A stretch of 64,000 bases of DNA from Cutibacterium sp. (GTDB lineage Bacteria > Actinomycetota > Actinomycetes > Propionibacteriales > Propionibacteriaceae): contig NZ_JAUNEJ010000001.1 in assembly GCF_030525615.1 (NCBI RefSeq), positions 620,001 to 684,000 of the forward strand, in the 5' to 3' direction. The position numbers and the translations under genes are program-made. Positions 58,128-64,000 of this stretch are shown here, piece by piece. The notes beneath the pieces are model-generated. The model searched no databases. It was given only the letters and a program-made list of their open reading frames with translations, and was not told the origin of the DNA. Each line of letters starts with the position of its first letter. Positions within the stretch are counted from its first letter, which is position 1.

Positions 58128-59318
58128 TCACAGAATCCGAGCTCGAATCGTTCCCTCGAGATTCGTGACATTGGACAATAACCCGCGGTCAGTTTCTGCG
58201 ATGTCAAGGACGCAATAACCCAGTTCTCCCTTGGTCGCCAGAGCCTGATACGTGACATTGCCCCCATGATCTGCGACAAGTCGGTTGAGTTTAGCCATGA
58301 CACCGGGGATATTGCGGTGAAGATGGCCAATACGCGCACCGGTACGCGGGGACGGTGTGATTTCTGGAATATTGACGCTCATCCCCGTCGCCCCGTCCTC
58401 GACGTAATCGATGAGCTTTCCGGCTACATAACGACCAATATCAATCTGCGCTTCTTGGGTGGAACCTCCAACATGGGGAGTCAGAATGACATTATCCAGC
58501 TCCCTTAGGGGGGACAGGAACGGCTCCTTACCCGAGGCCGGTTCCTCTGGATAGACGTCAATCCCGGCACCCGCGATGTGGCCGGTCCGCAGGTTGTCGA
58601 CCAGGGCGTCGATATCGACAACCTTGCCGCGAGAAAGGTTGAGAAACAGCGAGCGCGGCCTCATCATGGCGAATTCTCGCGCACCAATAAGGTTGTTGTT
58701 GCTCGGACGTCCGTCCACGTGCAACGAGATCGTTTCGACAGTGCCCAACAGTTCTTCCATGGACTCGCACTTGTGGGCATTGCCCATGGGTAAAACATCA
58801 GCAATGTCGTAGAAGAAGACCTGCATACCCATGGCCTCAGCCACCACGGACAGCTGCTGACCGATATTTCCGTATCCGATGATCCCGAGACGACGGCCAC
58901 GAATCTCGTGGGAGCCGATAGCTGATTTACGCCATACGCCGTTGTGCATTTGCGTGTTACGGTCGCCAAGGCGACGGGCCAACGCAATAATCTCTCCCAT
59001 GGCCAGTTCAACCACTGATCGCGTGTTGGAATAGGGCGCATTAAATGCTGGAACACCGATCTGGGCCATGGCCGCCAAATCCATCTGGTTCGTGCCAATG
59101 CAGAAAGCACCTACAGCAGTAAGGCTGTCTCCGCAAGCCTCGACCACTCTACGGGTGATGCGAGTTCGTGACCTGATACCCAGTAGATCAACCCCATCAA
59201 GAGCGCTGATGAGGTCGTCCTCCTCGAGGGCCTCACTCACCCGCTCAACCTCATAACCAGCTTGTTTCAGTGTTCTAACGGCTTCATCGTGGATATTTTC
59301 GAGCAGGAGCGCCTTCAT
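58128..59318 (-). CDS. serA: D-3-phosphoglycerate dehydrogenase
   Basis: 396 residues from ATG 59318; the open frame to 59474 has no support. Oxidises 3-phosphoglycerate at the start of serine synthesis. Rossmann motif LGIIGYGNIGQQ near 147, catalytic Arg in NLSRGKVVD near 232, Glu/His in GGSTQEAQ region, and a C-terminal ACT domain (about 320-395) for serine feedback. The length is the short ACT-only form (about 400), not the 530-residue form of mycobacteria. Probably leaderless (TAAACT-N7-ATG). Confidence 0.92.
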   Translation of the reverse strand: MKALLLENIHDEAVRTLKQAGYEVERVSEALEEDDLISALDGVDLLGIRSRTRITRRVVEACGDSLTAVGAFCIGTNQMDLAAMAQIGVPAFNAPYSNTRSVVELAMGEIIALARRLGDRNTQMHNGVWRKSAIGSHEIRGRRLGIIGYGNIGQQLSVVAEAMGMQVFFYDIADVLPMGNAHKCESMEELLGTVETISLHVDGRPSNNNLIGAREFAMMRPRSLFLNLSRGKVVDIDALVDNLRTGHIAGAGIDVYPEEPASGKEPFLSPLRELDNVILTPHVGGSTQEAQIDIGRYVAGKLIDYVEDGATGMSVNIPEITPSPRTGARIGHLHRNIPGVMAKLNRLVADHGGNVTYQALATKGELGYCVLDIAETDRGLLSNVTNLEGTIRARIL

Positions 59319-59325
59319 GGCGATC

Positions 59326-59331
59326 AGTTTA
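59326..59331 (-). promoter_or_regulatory. candidate -10 element (TAAACT) for leaderless serA
   Basis: On the minus strand TAAACT is followed by exactly 7 bases and ATG 59318, with no ribosome-binding site. Confidence 0.45.
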
Positions 59332-59364
59332 TGAAGAGGGTAGGGACGTACTACTGCGCTCGTC

Positions 59365-60150
59365 TCAGAGGGTGGAATCGTCCACGCGGAGGTGGGGAAT
59401 TGCTGCCAACAGTTCCTGGGTGACCTCATGCTGCGGGTCACGGTAGACCTCAGAAAGACGACCTCTCTCGACAATACGTCCAGCGCTCATGACGGCAACG
59501 GTGTCACACAGATGGCGCACCACCGTCAGATCATGAGAAACAAAGACCATCGTCAGTCCGCGCTCACTCACCAAGTCGTTGAGTAAATTGAGAACTTGGG
59601 CACGCACTGATACGTCGAGAGCCGAAACCGGCTCGTCGGCCAGCAAGACGTCAGGCTCAGTAACCAACGCTCTGGCGATGGCAATGCGCTGTCTTTGACC
59701 TCCCGAAAACTCGTGGGGAAAGCGGCTGGTAGCCTCTGGGTCTAAGCCGACGTCGGTCATGACCTTTGTCAATCGGTCTTTGCGCTCCTGGCGAGTCATT
59801 CGGAGTGCAACCGGGGACCGCAGCGGCTCAGTGATGGCCTGACCGATATTCATACGGGGGTCGAGGGATGACCGGGGATCCTGGAAGACGATCGCGACTG
59901 AGCGGCGCAAATCACGCACCGTAGCGGCGTCACTCAAGGGTCGGCCTCGAAACCGAACCACACCGGAATCTGGCTCTCGCAACGCCATCATGACTTTCAA
60001 AAGGGTGGACTTTCCAGACCCGGACTCCCCCACCAGACCGAGTCGTTCCCCCCTGTCGACGTGTAGTGACACGCCGTCCAAGGCGTCAATTCCGCTGCTG
60101 CGTGGTCCCAAATGAAGATGTAGATCCTCAACCTCAATTTCGGAGATCAT
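59365..60150 (-). CDS. oligopeptide ABC transporter ATPase (DppF/OppF type)
   Basis: 261 residues with Walker A GESGSGKST near 42, signature FSGGQRQRIAIARAL near 148 and Walker B VLLADEPVSALD. Complete motifs. Last gene of the five-gene operon on the minus strand; ATG overlaps the preceding ATPase stop. Energises peptide, opine or nickel-type uptake; substrate not determined. Confidence 0.9.
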   Translation of the reverse strand: MISEIEVEDLHLHLGPRSSGIDALDGVSLHVDRGERLGLVGESGSGKSTLLKVMMALREPDSGVVRFRGRPLSDAATVRDLRRSVAIVFQDPRSSLDPRMNIGQAITEPLRSPVALRMTRQERKDRLTKVMTDVGLDPEATSRFPHEFSGGQRQRIAIARALVTEPDVLLADEPVSALDVSVRAQVLNLLNDLVSERGLTMVFVSHDLTVVRHLCDTVAVMSAGRIVERGRLSEVYRDPQHEVTQELLAAIPHLRVDDSTL

Positions 60151-60959
60151 GAATCCTCCAACATGATGGTGGCACCAGGTTCAACGAGATCGAGTCGGGC
60201 GGCTCGCAGCAGCCGGCGAGTGTAGGGGTGCTTAGGGTCGGACAGCACCTTGCGCGTCGAACCGGTTTCCACGATCTTGCCCGAAGTCATGACGATGAGG
60301 TTATGGCAGATCTGGGAGACCACCGCCAAATCGTGGGTGATAAACACGCAAGCTGCACCCACTGACGTAAGAACCTCGTCAATGGTCGCGAGGACGCGGG
60401 CCTGTACCGTAACGTCAAGGGCCGTCGTCGGCTCGTCACACACGAGCAGATCCGGAGAATTTATCAAGGCCATGGCGAGGAGAGCTCTCTGTCGCTGACC
60501 ACCGGAGAGCTGATGTGGGTAGGAGTCAGCCACTCGAACCGGGTCCTCAATACCTACCTCATCCAGCATCTCAAGGACACGGCTGCGAGCCTGGCCGCGC
60601 GCAACAGTACGGTGCAGCAAGGCAACTTCGCCGACCTGACGTCCCACCTTCATTGTCGGATCGAGGGCTGTCATGGGTTCTTGGAAAACCATGCCGATAC
60701 TGCTGCCTCGCAACGATGACATAGCCCGATCACTAGCCCCTATGAACTCCTGGCCACGCCAACGGATTGATCCTGAGATGTGGGCGTTGTCAGGGAGCAG
60801 ACCCATGATCGCCAAGGCGGTAACGGATTTCCCTGATCCGGACTCACCAATGAGACCGAGACGTTCACCAGGGTCCAGAGACCAGCTGACGTGGTCAACA
60901 GCGACGCGACGGTGCCGTCCGAAATCGACAACGAGATCATTGACTTCCAGAAGTGACAT
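60147..60959 (-). CDS. oligopeptide ABC transporter ATPase (DppD/OppD type)
   Basis: 270 residues: Walker A GESGSGKSV near 38, signature LSGGQRQRALLAMAL near 150, Walker B LLVCDEPTTALD, and a C-terminal segment lacking a clear OppD/F zinc or iron motif. Starts at ATG 60959 in a TGATG overlap with the permease. Confidence 0.9.
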   Translation of the reverse strand: MSLLEVNDLVVDFGRHRRVAVDHVSWSLDPGERLGLIGESGSGKSVTALAIMGLLPDNAHISGSIRWRGQEFIGASDRAMSSLRGSSIGMVFQEPMTALDPTMKVGRQVGEVALLHRTVARGQARSRVLEMLDEVGIEDPVRVADSYPHQLSGGQRQRALLAMALINSPDLLVCDEPTTALDVTVQARVLATIDEVLTSVGAACVFITHDLAVVSQICHNLIVMTSGKIVETGSTRKVLSDPKHPYTRRLLRAARLDLVEPGATIMLEDS

Positions 60960-61771
60960 CAGCGGACCTCCCGCAATTTGGGATCCAAGAAATCGCGCAA
61001 GCCGTCTCCCAGGAGAGTGAATCCCATTACGGCTCCGGCAATCGCCAGCGCCGGAGCCACGCTTAACCCGGGGTCGTCGAACAGGTACGCCTGGGAATCA
61101 CGCAACATTCGTCCCCATGTGGCAACCGTTGCGGGAGTGGCCAGACCGAGATAACTCAGTGCGGCCTCCGCCAAGATCGCCGTGCCGTAGGAAACCGAAG
61201 CTTGGACGCCGATCAGCGGAGCGATATTGGGGAGCACATGCTTGTAGGCCACCCAATGCCACGTCATTCCCGAACTTCGCGCCGCAACGACGTAATCTTG
61301 GGCGAGAATCTGTCGAGTAGCCGTTCTCGTGATACGCGCGAAAACCGGGATCGTCGAGATACCAATCGCCACCATGCCGGTCAGGGTCGACCCGCCCACC
61401 GCCGCAGCCAGGATGATGGCCAACAACAGTGCCGGGAAAGCGTAGAGCAGGTCAGAGGCTCGTCCGACGACCGTGGACCAGGGGCGAGGAAGCATTGCAG
61501 AAGTCATGCCCCACGGCACGCCGATTCCAGCGGCGATCACAACTGACACCACGCCGACGAGTAAACAGGTGCGCGCACCCACCAACATCCGAGAGGCAAT
61601 ATCGGACCCGAACCCGTCAGTACCTAACCAGTGCTGGCTACTGGGGCCAAGAAGGCGATCCGCTGGCACGGCCAGATTGGGATCATATGGTGTCCACACC
61701 GTAGAGATGATTCCTGCCGCGATCACCAAGCCGACCAGAACACAACCAATAACCAGACTTGCCCTCCGCAT
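60959..61771 (-). CDS. oligopeptide ABC transporter permease (DppC/OppC type)
   Basis: 270 residues from ATG 61771 (AAGGA 6 bases upstream; frame extends to 61822). Six membrane segments, ABC permease signature around GISTIPVFARITR and a conserved EAALSYLGLATP segment near the C-terminus typical of DppC. Follows the DppB-type permease by 10 bases. Confidence 0.9.
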   Translation of the reverse strand: MRRASLVIGCVLVGLVIAAGIISTVWTPYDPNLAVPADRLLGPSSQHWLGTDGFGSDIASRMLVGARTCLLVGVVSVVIAAGIGVPWGMTSAMLPRPWSTVVGRASDLLYAFPALLLAIILAAAVGGSTLTGMVAIGISTIPVFARITRTATRQILAQDYVVAARSSGMTWHWVAYKHVLPNIAPLIGVQASVSYGTAILAEAALSYLGLATPATVATWGRMLRDSQAYLFDDPGLSVAPALAIAGAVMGFTLLGDGLRDFLDPKLREVR

Positions 61772-61781
61772 AAGTGTTCCT

Positions 61782-62747
61782 TCACTGCTTGGACGTAGAA
61801 CTCGTACGCAGCCGGGGGTCAAGGGCCACGATGAGGAGATCCGTAAGGTAAGAGATCACCAAGACGAATGCCACGATTATCATGACGACATCGCTGACGA
61901 CGAGTAGATCGCGGGTGCTCACCGCATCCAGCAGGTAAGACCCCAAACCTGGAATGACAAACACTTCTTCAACGACGATCGATCCTACAAGCATTGCGCT
62001 GGCCTGCAGCCCGAGGACAGTAGCCAAGCTGATCGAGGCATTGCGCAACCCATGACGACGAAGCGCAGGCCGCAGCCGCCAGCCGACGGCGCGTGCAGTG
62101 CGTAGGTGATCGTCGGCAAGCACGTCGATGAAGGCGCTGCGTACATAGCGAGTCATGACTGCAGCCTGAACGATGGACAGGGACAATACCGGCAACACGA
62201 GATGAGAGGCCCATTCCCCGACATCCTCGTGCAGCGGGACATAACCTCCGGCCGGCAGCCAGCCAAGAGTCACCGAGAACAAGACGATGAGAAGGATTCC
62301 AGCCAGGAATGCCGGAACACTCATGAGAATCTGTGACAGCGCTGAGGCTACAAATCCGCGACATCGACGACGGTGAACAGCCGCATAGATTCCTACCGGC
62401 AGACAGACCACTAACGCCAATAGCAACGACAGTCCGACGAGCCAACCCGTCACCGCCAGGCGCGAAGCAATGCGGGGACCGATCGGTTCAGCAGAAACGA
62501 TGGAGGTACCCAGATCCCCCCTGAGCAAGGAGCTTAGCCAATCCCAGTAACGCTGGGGCCATGGGAGATCTAGGCCCAACCGGGCACGCACGACTGCTGC
62601 GGCCTTTGGATCGGCTTTGGTGCCCAGGATGACCTGAGCGACGTCGCCTGGTAGCAAGGTGAGCAAGGCAAAAACGATCAGCGACGCAGCCAGCAGCCAT
62701 ACCAGCAACTCCCCCAAGGGCAAGAGCACACGTTTCAGGAAGGTCAC
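61782..62747 (-). CDS. oligopeptide ABC transporter permease (DppB/OppB type)
   Basis: 321 residues, six membrane segments. N-terminal LGLDLPWPQRYWDWLSSLLRGDLGTS and the EEVFVIPGLGSYLLDAVSTRD motif are typical of the family. ATG 62747 overlaps the substrate-binding protein stop (ATGA). Confidence 0.92.
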   Translation of the reverse strand: MTFLKRVLLPLGELLVWLLAASLIVFALLTLLPGDVAQVILGTKADPKAAAVVRARLGLDLPWPQRYWDWLSSLLRGDLGTSIVSAEPIGPRIASRLAVTGWLVGLSLLLALVVCLPVGIYAAVHRRRCRGFVASALSQILMSVPAFLAGILLIVLFSVTLGWLPAGGYVPLHEDVGEWASHLVLPVLSLSIVQAAVMTRYVRSAFIDVLADDHLRTARAVGWRLRPALRRHGLRNASISLATVLGLQASAMLVGSIVVEEVFVIPGLGSYLLDAVSTRDLLVVSDVVMIIVAFVLVISYLTDLLIVALDPRLRTSSTSKQ

Positions 62748-64000
62748 TTCGATTTCCTGACCTTGGTCAGGTCAAAGCTCAGCGAGGCAGCGTTGTGCTG
62801 CAACCCGGTGATGTCAGATTTGCTGACAGTGATCTTCGGCATGAGGTAGAGGAATCCCCCGGCAGCGTCAGTCGCCAGAATCTGGCTCGCCTTCATCAGG
62901 TTCTCGTTGGTGCGTTCGGCGGGGCCGGTTTGAGCAGATTGGATGAGACGGTTGAATTCCTTGTTGTGGTAGCGCCAGTAGTAGTCGGGGTTGGCCCAGT
63001 TGACGATGTCGCGAGCTTCCACGTGGGCGACGATCGTCAAGTCGTAGTCCGCATGGTTATAAACGACATCAAGCCAGCGGGCCGGAAATTCCAATTCCTC
63101 AGTTTCGACAGTGATACCGATTTTAGCCAAATCGGAAGTGACTACCCGAGACGCTGACGTGGCATAGGGCAAGGCCGCAGTACGCAGCCTGAGTTTCAGC
63201 CCATTGGCATACCCGGCTTCGGCAAGAAGCTTGCGTGCCCGGGCCGGGTCATAGGGCCAAGTCTTGGACAGGTCTTTGTACCAGGGATCAGTGGGAGGGA
63301 CCATTGAGCCAATGAGAGTTCCCTGACCATCCCAGACAGAATCCAGCAATCCCTTACGGTCGATTGCCATAAGAATGGCCTGTCGGACTCGTTTGTCCGA
63401 CAACGCTTTCACGTCGTTATTCATGCCAAGCACGACCTCGCCATTCGTGGTTCCGCGCAGTACCCGATAATCCGAGTTTCCAGTGAACCGCGAGAGAGCT
63501 TCGGGGGTCGTCAAATCGGAGATGACGTCAAGGTCTCCAGACATCAGGGCGGCCGTCTGTGCCGTTGCGTCTGAGTAGTACGAAAACTTGATGGTGGGGC
63601 GTCCCCCCTCATGCCACGGTTTCGGGGATGGAGACAACGTCACTGAATGGCCTGGTGTGAATTCACTCACAACATAGGGGCCAGAACCTTGCGCTTGAGT
63701 GGCAAGATCCTTCACTTCGGGGTCGATGATGACACCTGCGGTGCTAGCCAGATTGAACAACAAGAAGTTGTCGCGGTGGGCCAGGTCAAGGATGACGGTG
63801 TTGTCATCAGGCGTACGGATGGCCTTGATTGCTTTTAAGCTGTCTTGGTTAGCCGTCGACTTCGCCATCCGCTCCAACGATGACTTCACCGCAGCAGAGG
63901 TCACCGGGCTTCCGGAAGCGAAATGCGCTGCGGGATCGAGATGGAAGGTGAGCTGGAGTCCGTTTCCAGACAGTTGCCATGACTTTGCGAGCAGACTCAC
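62744..64000 (-). CDS. oligopeptide ABC transporter substrate-binding protein (SBP_bac_5), partial
   Basis: C-terminal 418 residues; the gene runs off the right edge, so signal peptide and start are missing. SBP_bac_5 features: HLDPAAHFASGSPVTSAAV, YSDATAQTAALMSGDLDVI, the NNDVKALSDKRVRQAILMAIDR hallmark and NYYWRYHN-like PDYYWRYHNKEF. First gene of the operon, delivering substrate to the two permeases. Members bind oligopeptides, nickel chelates or glutathione; not resolved here. Confidence 0.92.
   Translation of the reverse strand: MSLLAKSWQLSGNGLQLTFHLDPAAHFASGSPVTSAAVKSSLERMAKSTANQDSLKAIKAIRTPDDNTVILDLAHRDNFLLFNLASTAGVIIDPEVKDLATQAQGSGPYVVSEFTPGHSVTLSPSPKPWHEGGRPTIKFSYYSDATAQTAALMSGDLDVISDLTTPEALSRFTGNSDYRVLRGTTNGEVVLGMNNDVKALSDKRVRQAILMAIDRKGLLDSVWDGQGTLIGSMVPPTDPWYKDLSKTWPYDPARARKLLAEAGYANGLKLRLRTAALPYATSASRVVTSDLAKIGITVETEELEFPARWLDVVYNHADYDLTIVAHVEARDIVNWANPDYYWRYHNKEFNRLIQSAQTGPAERTNENLMKASQILATDAAGGFLYLMPKITVSKSDITGLQHNAASLSFDLTKVRKSK

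Overview
The window is a chromosomal segment of about 60% GC from a high-GC Gram-positive actinobacterium. WhiB, RbpA, an actinobacterial 20S proteasome pair, Rho with a long basic insertion, the fused Kgd/OdhA protein and bL37 all point to Actinobacteria. Gene content (PduO cobalamin adenosyltransferase, gene order, small Propionibacteriaceae-type membrane proteins) fits Propionibacteriaceae, most likely Cutibacterium. The species call is inference.

Layout. 1-6.8 kb: trmI, then a leftward unit tetR - degenerate ABC ATPase - YhgE/Pip permease - DUF3054, then the proteasome genes prcB-prcA. 6.8-10.2 kb: tyrA, cmk, der, tRNA-Pro(GGG). 10.3-16.1 kb: a HAD phosphatase, the coupled chain metX-metW-lrp-lnt, then a polyprenol-phosphate mannose synthase. 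16.1-19.9 kb: rbpA, a GDPD, pdxY, and a MurA-like enzyme with an N-terminal XRE domain. 19.9-23.7 kb: lpdA, an orphan membrane protein, pduO and a DUF2550 protein. 23.7-31.5 kb: the complete ATP synthase operon, leftward, with two small AtpI-type proteins. 31.6-43.0 kb: wecA-like, tsaC, prmC, prfA, rpmE, rho, thrB, thrC, hom, lysA, a classic actinobacterial order, leftward. 43.1-48.5 kb: tRNA-Arg(CCG), a GT87-type glycosyltransferase and kgd. 48.5-58 kb: DUF6104, whiB1, pdtaS, bL37, an IS3-family element, a SigH/RshA redox-stress pair, DoxX, aroA, rsgA, hisN; this resembles the M. tuberculosis whiB1-to-rsgA neighbourhood. 58-64 kb: serA and a five-gene oligopeptide ABC operon cut by the window edge.

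The most striking observation is the proteasome. The beta subunit keeps its fold and the Gly before the cleavage site, but catalytic Thr1 is Arg (codon AGA, one base from the Thr codon ACA) and the catalytic Lys33 position is also Arg. The alpha subunit has Ser where the activator-docking Lys (Lys52 in M. tuberculosis) should be. The genes that normally surround prcBA (arc/mpa, dop, pup, pafA) are absent from their expected places between trmI and prcB and after prcA. The open frames remain intact and translationally coupled to tyrA. This looks like a pseudo-proteasome: a retained 20S-type barrel without proteolysis or a local Pup/ATPase system.

Other points worth attention are a SigR/SigH-type autoregulatory promoter placed so that it could make a leaderless, N-terminally extended sigma factor; an IS3 element inserted between the two arms of the bL37 terminator; a long structured rho leader; a 28-bp-arm hairpin beside tRNA-Pro; and repeated TAnnnT-N(6-8)-start-codon arrangements that suggest leaderless transcripts.
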